A DNA stretch of 42,111 nt from positions 1-42,111 of the forward strand of contig QCCW01000006.1 of the NCBI GenBank assembly GCA_003281125.1. Reading direction: 5' to 3'. The notes below the pieces were generated by a model. It worked only from the letters and a program-made list of their open reading frames with translations. It was not told the origin of the DNA and made no database searches. The stretch comes from Prochlorococcus sp. AG-347-N23 (GTDB lineage: Bacteria; Cyanobacteriota; Cyanobacteriia; PCC-6307; Cyanobiaceae). Below, piece by piece: positions 1 to 8,292 of the stretch; position 1 is the first letter of the stretch, and the number at the start of each line of letters is the position of its first letter. Position numbers and translations under genes: made by a program.

Positions 1-489
1 ATTAAAGAAATTTACACAACATTTTTTACAAGCAATATTCTTTATCCTTTTCCTGTAGAAAAATTTCTCACCACAATTTTGGCAAGTTCCTATGTATTTT
101 AATTCTCTCCTTTCAATAGGAAATGAGTGCCTCACAGAAATTTGAAAATTCTTCTCTTTCTCATTAATTTCATTCATCTTTTCTAAGAAATTTGGACCAT
201 GTATCTCATTTTTTTTTAATATCCTATCTACCCATGCATGAATCATTTCATGACATAAAGTACTGTTTATTTCACTATTAGATAATTTACTCAAAATAGG
301 TTTCGATAAGATAATTTCAGAATCTACAAGACCATTAATTCGTTTTCTTTTATAAAAACCAGCAGTAGTTTTTAATCTATTATCACTCCATCTAACTTTT
401 ACTAATGGTTGATTATTAACCGCTAGAGAATTTTCAAAATATTGGCTATTAAATTTATGAAATAAAGGTAAAAGAGGAATTACAGGCAT
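1..489 (-). CDS. SprT-like zinc metallopeptidase-fold protein, partial (3' end outside window)
   Basis: The reverse frame opens with ATG at 489 and stays open for 163 codons to the window edge, so only the N-terminal part is seen. It carries an HExxH zinc motif, HEMIH at residues 80-84, in the context LCHEMIHAWVD. A zinc-ribbon-like pair follows: CQNC at 136-139 and CKKC at 154-157. HExxH plus a C-terminal zinc ribbon is the SprT/SprT-like (Spartan-related) arrangement. Family knowledge links eukaryotic SPRTN to DNA-protein crosslink proteolysis, but the role of bacterial SprT-like proteins is unsettled and I claim no substrate. It is divergent from the gene at 575 with an 85-base gap. The fold call is fairly sure; the function is not. 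Confidence 0.8.
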   Translation of the reverse strand, partial: MPVIPLLPLFHKFNSQYFENSLAVNNQPLVKVRWSDNRLKTTAGFYKRKRINGLVDSEIILSKPILSKLSNSEINSTLCHEMIHAWVDRILKKNEIHGPNFLEKMNEINEKEKNFQISVRHSFPIERRELKYIGTCQNCGEKFFYRKRIKNIACKKCCVNFFN

Positions 490-574
490 TATGGATTAAA
501 ATTAGTATTATTTTGACAAAAAAAGCCATCAAAAACGATTTCTTTTCTTAAAGTAATAAAAAACTTAAATCAAC
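490..574. promoter_or_regulatory. Divergent intergenic region
   Basis: This 85-base A/T-rich gap separates the SprT-like gene (leftward) from the 139-residue hypothetical (rightward), so promoters for both must lie here or in the adjoining coding ends. I see no convincing operator or Shine-Dalgarno sequence. Confidence 0.35.
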
Positions 575-994
575 ATGGATGCAACACTAGTTAAAGATAT
601 CGGAATTAAAGCATTATTAGTTGGAGGAGCTGTACTAGTTTCTTTTTGGACTTTTAATGCAGTCAAATTAGTTATAAGCGCCAGAGGAATTAATCCATTA
701 GTAAGAAAGTTTTTTGATCAAATAGCTGCTGGCAGAATTGATGCAGCGTATGGTTTAACTACAAAAACTTATAAAACTCATGTCAAGCGCCAAGACTTTC
801 TTAAATTTTTAGCTAGTTTAAATCTCAATAAATATAGAAATTTAAAATCAGGAAGACCTAGAGTCCAAGAAGATCAAATCATAATAACTTTGAATTTAAA
901 ATCAGAAGATAAACAAGATGAGCTCCCATTAGATTTTACTTTCGCAAAAACTGACAATGATTGGAAAATAGACAGAATAGCAAAAGTGAATTAA
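575..994 (+). CDS. Conserved hypothetical protein with N-terminal membrane anchor
   Basis: A 139-residue protein. Residues about 10-33 form a hydrophobic segment (ALLVGGAVLVSFWTFNAVKL) that looks like a single membrane anchor or uncleaved signal. The rest is a small soluble domain, with alternating helix (NPLVRKFFDQIAAGRIDAAY) and strand-like regions ending in DNDWKIDRI. That pattern, a helix followed by strands ending in a W-K-I-D-R-I-type strand, resembles NTF2-like/DUF4864-type domains in outline, but I cannot confirm the family. It is followed after 9 bases by the DNA ligase in the same reading frame, so co-transcription is likely. Function unknown. Confidence 0.75.
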   Translation: MDATLVKDIGIKALLVGGAVLVSFWTFNAVKLVISARGINPLVRKFFDQIAAGRIDAAYGLTTKTYKTHVKRQDFLKFLASLNLNKYRNLKSGRPRVQEDQIIITLNLKSEDKQDELPLDFTFAKTDNDWKIDRIAKVN

Positions 995-1003
995 AAATTT
1001 CTT

Positions 1004-2332
1004 GTGAGGCAAAAAGAATTGTTTAAAGAAGAGATAATACATAAACTAGAATTACACCCAAGTAGATTAGATAAAGAAAAAATCATCTCAGAAGCAATGG
1101 AACGAGGTCTAGATGATTTTTTTGAAGGTATCCGTATGGCACTTGATCCTTTGGTAACTTTTGGTGTGAAAATTGTTCCTGAAAAAGATAACGAAAAAAG
1201 TCAAAATTTTTTATGGAAAGATTTTAGGGCATTAGCAAATAAGCTTATTCAAAGAAAACTTACTGGTCACGCTGCGCGCGATGCAATTATAAAGGCTATG
1301 GAATCTGCCACTAAAGAAGAGTGGAATGGTTTTTATAGACGAGTTTTAATTAAAGATCTTAGATGTGGCGTATCAGAAAAAACAATCAACAAGATAGCTA
1401 AAAAATTTCCCAAATATGCGATTCCTATTTTTTCTTGTCCTTTAGCTCATGACAGTGCAAATCATGAAAAAAAAATGATAGGGAAAAAGCAAATTGAAAT
1501 CAAATTAGATGGTGTGCGCGTCTTAACTATTATTAGAAAAAATAAAGTAGAAATGTTTTCTCGTAATGGTAAACAATTCCATAATTTTGGTCATATTATC
1601 TCAGAAATAGAAAACGTCTTAAAAGAAGATCCTGCCCCTCATGACTTAGTTCTAGATGGTGAAGTAATGAGCGCTAACTTTCAGGATTTAATGAAACAAG
1701 TTCATAGAAAAGATGGCAAACAAACAAAAGACGCAGTTCTACATCTATTTGATTTATGTCCCTTTGAAGACTTCCAAAAAGGTCGATGGAACACTAGTCA
1801 AACAGCAAGAAGTTTATTAGTAAAAGAATGGGTAGCAAAACATTCTTTAGTTCTTAGACATATAAAAACACTTGACTGGGAAAATGTAGACCTCGACACC
1901 AATGAGGGACAGAAAAGATTTGTAGAGCTGAATAAATCTGCTGTAGAGGGTGGATATGAAGGAGTAATGATTAAAGATCCTGATGCAATATATGAATGTA
2001 AAAGAACACACAGTTGGTTAAAAGCTAAACCTTTCATTGAAGTCACCTTAAAAGTTGTATCTGTTGAGGAAGGGACAGGTCGCAATAAAGGTAGACTAGG
2101 AGCTGTACTAGTAGAAGGTGAAGATGATGGGCATGAATACAGTCTTAGTTGTGGAAGCGGATTTAGTGATATCCAACGTGAAGAATATTGGTCAAAACGG
2201 AATCAACTTATTGGTCAACTTGTAGAAATCAGAGCTGATGCTAAAACTAAATCCAAGGATGGGGTGGCTTTTAGTCTGAGGTTTCCAAGATTCAAATGCT
2301 TTAGAGGATTTAAAGCTGGAGAAAAAGTTTAA
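1004..2332 (+). CDS. ATP-dependent DNA ligase, phage T4 gp30-like type
   Basis: A 442-residue ligase that would seal nicks in duplex DNA using ATP. The adenylation motif is EIKLDGVR at 165-172, with K167 the predicted AMP-accepting lysine. Further motifs are LVLDGEVM at 215-222, LFDLCPF near 249, EGVMIKDP near 319 and WLKAK as the final lysine motif. An OB-type C-terminal domain ends in RFPRFKCFRGF. The N-terminal part contains RKLTGHAARDAI followed by YRRVLIKDLRCGVS, which matches the equivalent region of T4 DNA ligase as I remember it. The start is GTG at 1004; an in-frame stop at 992-994 rules out a longer form and no ATG occurs before residue 32. It is not the NAD-dependent replicative LigA. 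A repair or accessory role is inferred. Confidence 0.9.
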   Translation: MRQKELFKEEIIHKLELHPSRLDKEKIISEAMERGLDDFFEGIRMALDPLVTFGVKIVPEKDNEKSQNFLWKDFRALANKLIQRKLTGHAARDAIIKAMESATKEEWNGFYRRVLIKDLRCGVSEKTINKIAKKFPKYAIPIFSCPLAHDSANHEKKMIGKKQIEIKLDGVRVLTIIRKNKVEMFSRNGKQFHNFGHIISEIENVLKEDPAPHDLVLDGEVMSANFQDLMKQVHRKDGKQTKDAVLHLFDLCPFEDFQKGRWNTSQTARSLLVKEWVAKHSLVLRHIKTLDWENVDLDTNEGQKRFVELNKSAVEGGYEGVMIKDPDAIYECKRTHSWLKAKPFIEVTLKVVSVEEGTGRNKGRLGAVLVEGEDDGHEYSLSCGSGFSDIQREEYWSKRNQLIGQLVEIRADAKTKSKDGVAFSLRFPRFKCFRGFKAGEKV

Positions 2333-2449
2333 ATTTTAAAAAATAATATTCCACAAAGTAGTCAATAAAAAATGTGGTTTTTAAGTAAAAAAACTAAAAA
2401 TCTTAGCTATAAAATGTAAGAATAATTATCAGGACTTTTAGAGAGACTT
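2333..2449. other. Intergenic gap with a weak CCACA/TGTGG inverted repeat
   Basis: The 117 bases between the ligase and the 50-residue gene are A/T-rich. They hold one short inverted repeat, CCACA at about 2351-2355 and TGTGG at about 2373-2377, with a 17-base loop. It is too weak to call a terminator. Confidence 0.3.
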
Positions 2450-2602
2450 ATGACGAAGAAAACAGTTTTCAACTTCATAAAAACACCTTGTGGACAATCA
2501 AAATATATCGAATTAGAAGCCAACAAAACTTTACTTGGTAAATTTAGGCTTTTGTGGTTTATCTTAATTGCATCTATTAGAGATTGGAATATTAAAGAGT
2601 AA
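2450..2602 (+). CDS. Small conserved-looking hypothetical protein (50 aa)
   Basis: An ATG at 2450 opens a 50-codon frame ending in TAA at 2600-2602. The first half is polar and basic (MTKKTVFNFIKTPCGQSKYI). A short hydrophobic stretch, LLWFILIASI, lies near residues 34-43, and the protein ends in RDWNIKE. The hydrophobic part is short for a membrane span, so it may be a peripheral helix. The frame fills the space before the convergent VTT gene, leaving 4 bases between the two stop codons, which is typical of real genes in this compact genome. I do not recognise the family. Confidence 0.55.
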   Translation: MTKKTVFNFIKTPCGQSKYIELEANKTLLGKFRLLWFILIASIRDWNIKE

Positions 2603-2606
2603 ATTC

Positions 2607-3203
2607 TTAGGATTTTTCAAAATATTCCCTGGAATATTTTGCTGAGAAAAATACAACTAAAAAAGTTGAAATAACGCCAATTATAGTCATATATAAGTTA
2701 TTTGGTGATTGGACATTTTTTAGCTCCTGAATATTTTTTGCCAAACTACCTATTGAGCAATAAAGAAAAGTTCCTGGAATTATTCCAAGAAGACCAATAA
2801 CGAAATCTCGAAATTTAACATTATTCATACCATAAAAATAATTAAGAATACTGAAGGGAAATATCGGAGATAATCTTGCTAAAAAAATTAATTTAAGTCC
2901 GCCTTTTTCTACTACTTTTTCCATAACACTTAATTTTGGATAACGACTAAAAAGATTTTTTAGCTTTTTTGCAAAAAAACTTTTTGATACAAAAAAAGCA
3001 ACTGATGCTCCTAAGGAAGCAGAGAAAAAAACGATAATTGATCCTAAATATGAGCCATATAAAAAACCTGATAATAAAGATAACCAAGAAGCTGGGAGTA
3101 TTAATAAAACAATTAAAATATAAATACATACAAACAAAAATATCCCAATTCCAGTATTAAAAAAAAAAGATAAATTATAAATATTTTCAAGAAATATGTT
3201 CAT
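2607..3203 (-). CDS. VTT-domain (TVP38/TMEM64, SNARE-associated/DedA superfamily) membrane protein
   Basis: A 198-residue integral membrane protein. It has four to five hydrophobic segments and the hallmark VTT-domain section: RLSPIFPFSILNYFYGM, then FVIGLLGIIPGTFLYCSIGS. GSYLGSIIVFFSASLGASVAFFVSK forms the earlier re-entrant/helical part. Proteins of this family are thought to move or scramble lipids, but the substrate of the cyanobacterial members is unknown. I chose ATG at 3203 over a TTG two codons upstream. With ATG the gene begins 2 bases after the valS stop (TGA at 3206-3208 on the reverse strand), so valS and this gene are probably co-transcribed. Confidence 0.88.
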   Translation of the reverse strand: MNIFLENIYNLSFFFNTGIGIFLFVCIYILIVLLILPASWLSLLSGFLYGSYLGSIIVFFSASLGASVAFFVSKSFFAKKLKNLFSRYPKLSVMEKVVEKGGLKLIFLARLSPIFPFSILNYFYGMNNVKFRDFVIGLLGIIPGTFLYCSIGSLAKNIQELKNVQSPNNLYMTIIGVISTFLVVFFSAKYSREYFEKS

Positions 3204-3205
3204 TC

Positions 3206-5962
3206 TCAATTCAAAAGTTCGAGTTTTTTTGTAATTCTCTCCATTTGTACCGAACCCTCATTTAATTTAAATCTACATTCATCAACAATATCTTTTGGAG
3301 CCTTATCCACGAAATTTTTGTTAGATAATCTCTTATTTAAATTATCTAACTCAATAGTCACCTTTTTTAAATCCTTGTTTAACCTTTCCTTTAATGCATC
3401 CATATTTACAAAATCCTGAAAAGGTAAGTAAACCTCTAAATCACTAATTATCCCAGAAAAAGATTTAGCAAACTCTTTTTTATCAACAACATTAGGTTTA
3501 AAAATAAATACTTCAGAAGATTTAGTTAAGGTTTGAATATCATCAACCAAAATTTTTAGAAAATCAATCAATTCATCATTATCTGAAATCAAGTAAACAG
3601 GAACTTTTTCAGATGGCTTGAGGCCTAATTCAGCTCTCAAATTTCTAATCAATCTAATAATTTCAAAGAGTTGTTGAAAGGAATTATCAAGCTTATTATC
3701 AACAAATTTATTTTCTTGGGTTGGCCATTTTTGAAGAGATAATAATTCTTTATCTGATTTAAGTTGAAGTACATGCCAAAGTTCTTCAGTAATGTGCGGC
3801 ATAAAAGGATGAATCATCACCAAAATATCATTGAGCACTTTTATTAAAACCTTTTCAGATATTTGTCTATTATTAATCTCTTTATTATTAAACCTTTGTT
3901 TAGCAAATTCTACATACCAGTCACAAAAATCATTCCACGTAAATTCATATAGAAGTTTCGCAGATTCTCCCAATTTATATTCTTTCAACAAAGCAGCGAC
4001 TTTTATATTTACTTGATTCAATTTCGATAAAATCCACTTATCACATAACTCTAAAGAAGTTTCATCACTCTCATTAAGCGAATAATTATTATTAGAAGTT
4101 TTATTAATTAACACAAATTTAGTTGCATTCCATAATTTATTCGCAAAATTTCTTGAAGCTTCAACAGTTGAAGACGTATCTTTTTTCCTATCAAAATCAA
4201 GCCGGATATCTTGTCCAGCGCCTGCAACTTCTCGAATTAAAGCAAATCGTAGAGCATCAGAACCATATTTATCAATTAAAAGTATTGGATCAATACCATT
4301 ACCTGAACTTTTACTCATTTTTTTATTATTTTCATCTCGAACTAGACCATGAATATAAACATCCTTAAAAGGAATATTATTTGTAAAAGTATTCCCCATC
4401 ATTGTCATTCTTGCCACCCAGAAGAAAATAATATCGAAACCAGTAACAAGAACATTATTTGGATACCATTTTTTAAAATCCGGATCATTTGTATTTGGCC
4501 AACCAAGGGTTGAGAAAGGCCATAAACCACTTGAAAACCATGTATCCAAAACATCCTTATCACGAACCAATTTAATATTTAATCCAAATTTTTTATTAGC
4601 TTCGATTAAGGCATCTTGTTCATTTCTTGCAACGATATATGGAGTATTTTGTTCTATTGAGTATTGATTTTCATCTAAAACATACCATGCTGGTATTTGG
4701 TGTCCCCACCACAATTGACGACTAATACACCAATCATTAATATTCTCCAACCAATCCTTATAAACTTTCTCCCAGCGTGGAGGAATAAACGATGGTTTTT
4801 TAGAACCAATTTCATTAAGACATCCTTGTGATATATCATCCATTTTCAAAAACCATTGTGTTGACAATAAAGGTTCAATTGGAACCTTACCTCTATCAGA
4901 AAAAGGAACAGTATGTTTATAATCCTCTATCTTTGTCAAAAGGCCTAAATTATCCAATTCTTTGATAATTTTCTTTCTAGCCTCATATCTATCTAAATTT
5001 TGAAAAATACCTGCATTAATATTTAAAGTTCCATCTTTGTTCATTACATTAATCTGTTTTAAATTGTGCCTTTTTCCTATTGCAAAATCATTTGGATCAT
5101 GGGCTGGAGTAACCTTTACACAACCCGTACCAAAATCTTTATCAACATGTGAATCAGCGATAATAGGTATTTCTCTATCAACGAAAGGGACTTTTACTTT
5201 GACACCAATAAATTCTTTATATCTATCATCATCAGGATTAACAGCCACAGCAGTATCACCCAATAGAGTTTCTGGTCTTGTTGTTGCAACTTCTAAGTAC
5301 TTATCTAGCTGTTCACCACTTTCAGAAATTAAAGGGTATTTAAAATGCCATAAATGACCATTTACTTCTTGCATTTCAACTTCAAGATCACTTACGGCAG
5401 ATTGAGATTCAGGACACCAATTAACCAAATATTCGCCTCTATAAATTAAATTCTTTTTATAGAGGATATTAAAAGCCTCAATAACTGCTTCATTTAATTT
5501 TTGATCTAGAGTAAATCTTTCTCTAGTCCAGTCAACTGAATATCCTATCCTTTTTAATTGAGAAACTATTCTTCCACCACTTTGTTCTTTCCAATTCCAT
5601 GCTCTTTTAAGAAATTCATCTCTTCCAATATCCTCGCTTGTTTTGCCTTCATTTTTTAATTGTTTTTCAAGAATAGTTTGAACAGCTATTGAAGCATGAT
5701 CAGTTCCTGGTAAGCACAAAACATTCTTACCTAAAAGTCTTTGAAAACGTACTACAACATCTATCAAAGCCGTATTAAATGCATGCCCCATATGCAAAGA
5801 TCCAGTTACATTTGGTGGCGGAATAACAACACAAAAAGGCTCTCCATCATCCTCAGGATTAGGGCTAAACGCCTTTAGACTTTCCCATTTTTCTTGCCAC
5901 TTTTTCTCTACTTCAAAAGGTGAATAATTCTCTAAAGATAATTGATCATTCATCTCTGTCAT
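3206..5962 (-). CDS. valS: Valyl-tRNA synthetase
   Basis: A class I aminoacyl-tRNA synthetase that charges tRNA-Val in the cytoplasm. The HIGH-type signature is in PPNVTGSLHMGHAFN near the N-terminus. The KMSKS loop is NKKMSKSSGNGIDP. The editing domain contains TTRPETLLGDTAVAV, and the C-terminal coiled-coil arm typical of ValRS contains LKERLNKDLKKVTIELDNLN. Length about 918 residues is normal. A TTG at 5968 gives six extra bases; I prefer ATG at 5962, and another ATG follows at 5953. The cognate tRNA-Val(UAC) lies about 450 bases upstream on the same strand with one Fe-S gene between them. Confidence 0.97.
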   Translation of the reverse strand: MTEMNDQLSLENYSPFEVEKKWQEKWESLKAFSPNPEDDGEPFCVVIPPPNVTGSLHMGHAFNTALIDVVVRFQRLLGKNVLCLPGTDHASIAVQTILEKQLKNEGKTSEDIGRDEFLKRAWNWKEQSGGRIVSQLKRIGYSVDWTRERFTLDQKLNEAVIEAFNILYKKNLIYRGEYLVNWCPESQSAVSDLEVEMQEVNGHLWHFKYPLISESGEQLDKYLEVATTRPETLLGDTAVAVNPDDDRYKEFIGVKVKVPFVDREIPIIADSHVDKDFGTGCVKVTPAHDPNDFAIGKRHNLKQINVMNKDGTLNINAGIFQNLDRYEARKKIIKELDNLGLLTKIEDYKHTVPFSDRGKVPIEPLLSTQWFLKMDDISQGCLNEIGSKKPSFIPPRWEKVYKDWLENINDWCISRQLWWGHQIPAWYVLDENQYSIEQNTPYIVARNEQDALIEANKKFGLNIKLVRDKDVLDTWFSSGLWPFSTLGWPNTNDPDFKKWYPNNVLVTGFDIIFFWVARMTMMGNTFTNNIPFKDVYIHGLVRDENNKKMSKSSGNGIDPILLIDKYGSDALRFALIREVAGAGQDIRLDFDRKKDTSSTVEASRNFANKLWNATKFVLINKTSNNNYSLNESDETSLELCDKWILSKLNQVNIKVAALLKEYKLGESAKLLYEFTWNDFCDWYVEFAKQRFNNKEINNRQISEKVLIKVLNDILVMIHPFMPHITEELWHVLQLKSDKELLSLQKWPTQENKFVDNKLDNSFQQLFEIIRLIRNLRAELGLKPSEKVPVYLISDNDELIDFLKILVDDIQTLTKSSEVFIFKPNVVDKKEFAKSFSGIISDLEVYLPFQDFVNMDALKERLNKDLKKVTIELDNLNKRLSNKNFVDKAPKDIVDECRFKLNEGSVQMERITKKLELLN

Positions 5963-6059
5963 GTCCAAATTTTATTTCAATAAACTTTTTGTTTATTTTA
6001 TCTTGAGAGCAGCCAATTAATGAAAATAATATTAGTTTGCAAAAAAATAAACATACATT
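5963..6059. other. Gap between iscA-type gene and valS
   Basis: About 97 A/T-rich bases upstream of valS on the reverse strand. It should hold the valS promoter if valS is not read through from the Fe-S gene. No distinct motif or hairpin is visible. Confidence 0.3.
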
Positions 6060-6401
6060 CTACAAAAGTTTGAAGCCAGAACCGCAAGAACATCGTTTTG
6101 CATTTTTTGGTGTTGAAATAAGAAATCCACCACCGCTCAAATCACCGTAATAATCTAATTTTAAATCTTTAAGTAAATTAAACTTTTTTACATCCGCGTA
6201 TAAAGTTACCCCTTCAGTTCTTGAAATAGGAGATCCATTGCATGTACCCGGCCTTAATTTAATATGCATCCATCCTTCGGAACAATTTTTATCCTCTAGC
6301 AAATCAATCGACATTTCTCCTGGAGAACCTCCAAAAGAAGCTTGCCTAGATAGTTCTGAAGCAGCGCTTTGACTGATTGAAAGATTGACGATCTCAGTCA
6401 T
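6060..6401 (-). CDS. A-type iron-sulfur carrier (IscA/ErpA/SufA, HesB family)
   Basis: A 113-residue A-type carrier that would hold and deliver Fe-S clusters to apoproteins. The C-terminal CSCGSGF at residues 104-110 is the family signature. The upstream third cysteine is C54 in RPGTCNG, where IscA has its GCSG motif. The middle has the usual beta-rich pattern LKLDYYGDLSGGGFLI. The frame can be read back to 6446, but that would overlap the tRNA gene. ATG at 6401 matches the family length and leaves 15 bases to the tRNA 3' end. Co-transcription with tRNA-Val is possible given the spacing. The family is certain; which paralogue it is cannot be told. Confidence 0.9.
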   Translation of the reverse strand: MTEIVNLSISQSAASELSRQASFGGSPGEMSIDLLEDKNCSEGWMHIKLRPGTCNGSPISRTEGVTLYADVKKFNLLKDLKLDYYGDLSGGGFLISTPKNAKRCSCGSGFKLL

Positions 6402-6416
6402 TAGAAAAATAATAAA

Positions 6417-6488
<72 letters not shown>

Positions 6489-6518
6489 TTATGATAAATC
6501 ATTCTAATAGATGAAGTT

Positions 6519-6549
6519 GAAATATTTATACTAAGTATTTAAATATTTC
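6519..6549. repeat. 31-bp imperfect palindrome between tRNA-Val and mazG
   Basis: The left arm GAAATATTTATACT (6519-6532) and right arm AGTATTTAAATATTTC (6534-6549) are complementary except for two extra A residues on the right. One base lies between them. The dyad sits between two divergent transcription units, about 30 bases upstream of the tRNA-Val 5' end and 37 bases upstream of the mazG ATG. It could be an operator, a cruciform-prone site or part of both promoters. Which protein, if any, binds it cannot be told. Confidence 0.6.
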
Positions 6550-6586
6550 ATGATTGAGGCAAAATTAAATTAATAAAATTTATCCT

Positions 6587-7432
6587 ATGTCCTCAAACGA
6601 TAGATATAACTTACAAAAAAATTCCGATTTAGAGACTTTAGAAAACTTTAAAATTTTAATATCTAATATCAAATCATTAAAAGATAAAACTTGGGGATGC
6701 CCTTGGCAGAAAATACAGTCTCATAAATCGTTGATCCCATTTTTACATGAAGAAAGTAATGAATTTATAGATGCGATATATGAAAAAAAGGCGGATAACA
6801 TATGTGAAGAGTTAGGAGATCTTTTATTACAAGTAATGCTTCATGCTGAAATCGGTTACGAAAAAAAAGAATTTGAACTAAATGATGTTATAAAAAATCT
6901 AAACAAGAAAATTATTAATAGACATCCATATATTTTTAAAAAAAAAGAAAAAGTATCTCTAGAAAAATCGCAACAAATTTGGGAAAACATCAAAAATTCA
7001 GAAAAAGAAACACCTCATATGGAATCATCAATTAGTAAAAATTTAAATATGAAAATCAAAAATTTACCACCAATAGTTGGAACAGATAAAATCACAAATG
7101 TTGTTAAAGAATATGGTTTTAAATGGGAGAGTACCGATCAGATTTTTGAAAAGTTAGAAGAAGAGATTAATGAATTAAAGGAAGCAATTAAAAACAATAA
7201 TGATTCAGAAATAAAAAATGAATTTGGGGATATTTACTTTACCCTTCTGAATCTCTCAAACTTTTTAAAAATAAATCCTGAATCAGCTCTACAAAAAACT
7301 AATAAAAAATTTTTAGACAGATTTTCAATCATTGAAAATCATGCAGGCGATAATATAAAAAAACAAACTCCTAAAGACTTTCAACGGCTTTGGCAAATAG
7401 CCAAGCGAAAACTTAAAAGAAAAAATTCTTAA
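6587..7432 (+). CDS. mazG: Nucleoside triphosphate pyrophosphohydrolase MazG
   Basis: A 281-residue tandem MazG protein that hydrolyses (d)NTPs to monophosphates and pyrophosphate, a house-cleaning role. The N-terminal repeat opens with TWGCPWQKIQSHKSL, then the metal-binding EExxE helix HEESNEFIDAI and the EELGDLLLQVMLHAE helix. RHPYIF is also typical. The C-terminal repeat has LEEEINELKEAI and EFGDIYFTLLNLSNFL, with the same EExxE and ExxD pattern. Length agrees with E. coli MazG. speE starts 7 bases after the stop, so the two are probably co-transcribed. Confidence 0.95.
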   Translation: MSSNDRYNLQKNSDLETLENFKILISNIKSLKDKTWGCPWQKIQSHKSLIPFLHEESNEFIDAIYEKKADNICEELGDLLLQVMLHAEIGYEKKEFELNDVIKNLNKKIINRHPYIFKKKEKVSLEKSQQIWENIKNSEKETPHMESSISKNLNMKIKNLPPIVGTDKITNVVKEYGFKWESTDQIFEKLEEEINELKEAIKNNNDSEIKNEFGDIYFTLLNLSNFLKINPESALQKTNKKFLDRFSIIENHAGDNIKKQTPKDFQRLWQIAKRKLKRKNS

Positions 7433-7439
7433 AAAGCAA

Positions 7440-8288
7440 ATGACTAATATTTCAACATGGATAGATGAATATCATAAAGGCTCAAGATTCGGTCTAAATG
7501 GAGATGTTTTAATTAAACAAAAATCACAATATCAAGAAATTATTGTTATTGAAAATGAATACTATGGAAGAGCTTTAATGCTTGATGGTTGTTGGATGAC
7601 ATCACTAAAAGACGAGAAATATTATCATGAGTGTCTTGTGCATCCAGCATTAAGTAGCATTGACGAAAAATCTAATGTACTAATTATTGGTGGAGGAGAC
7701 GGCGGTACAGCAAGAGAATGCGTTAAATATTCTCAAATATCGAAAATTGATCTAGTAGAAATTGACGAGGAGGTGATCAAAATATCTAAAAAATTTTTAA
7801 AAGAAATTGGAGGCGAAGCATGGAATGATAAAAGATTAGAAATACATGTTGATGATGGTGTTAAATGGGTAAAAAAAACAAGAGATAATTTCTACGACGT
7901 TATTTTTATAGATTGTTCAGATCCCTCAGAATTATCAAATTTATTATTTTCAGATTCTTTTTATAAAGAATGTAAAAGAATACTTACACCAAAGGGGATA
8001 TTAGCAACGCAAAGTGAATCTCCTGAATCCTTCAAAAATATTCACATAAATATTTTGAAAACCCTAAAAAATATATTTAAAGTTTCTAAAACTATGTATT
8101 CCTTTGTGCCTATATATCCAAGCGGAATTTGGAGTTGGACATTCGCTTCTTCAGAAGATCTAAATTTATCAAAGCAAAATTGTGATGAAGTCCTAAAAAT
8201 AGAAAAAGGATGTGAAATTTGGAATTTAAATTTTCAAAATGCAGCATTCAAAATGATGCCAAATAAAATTGTAAAAGAACTAGATTAA
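7440..8288 (+). CDS. speE: Spermidine synthase (polyamine aminopropyltransferase)
   Basis: A 282-residue soluble enzyme that transfers the aminopropyl group of decarboxylated S-adenosylmethionine to putrescine. The nucleotide site is GGGDGGTARECVKY near residue 83. LVEIDEEVI provides the acidic residue that binds the adenosine ribose. DCSDPSEL is the catalytic-aspartate region (DSTDP in many homologues). YYHECLVHPALS is the conserved substrate segment. speB begins 4 bases after the stop codon, so putrescine formation and use are coupled in one unit. Confidence 0.95.
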   Translation: MTNISTWIDEYHKGSRFGLNGDVLIKQKSQYQEIIVIENEYYGRALMLDGCWMTSLKDEKYYHECLVHPALSSIDEKSNVLIIGGGDGGTARECVKYSQISKIDLVEIDEEVIKISKKFLKEIGGEAWNDKRLEIHVDDGVKWVKKTRDNFYDVIFIDCSDPSELSNLLFSDSFYKECKRILTPKGILATQSESPESFKNIHINILKTLKNIFKVSKTMYSFVPIYPSGIWSWTFASSEDLNLSKQNCDEVLKIEKGCEIWNLNFQNAAFKMMPNKIVKELD

Positions 8289-8292
8289 TAAG

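Noticed and set aside
1798..2085. Reverse-strand open frame within the DNA ligase gene
   Set aside because: It lies wholly antisense to well-conserved ligase motifs and has no recognisable domain.
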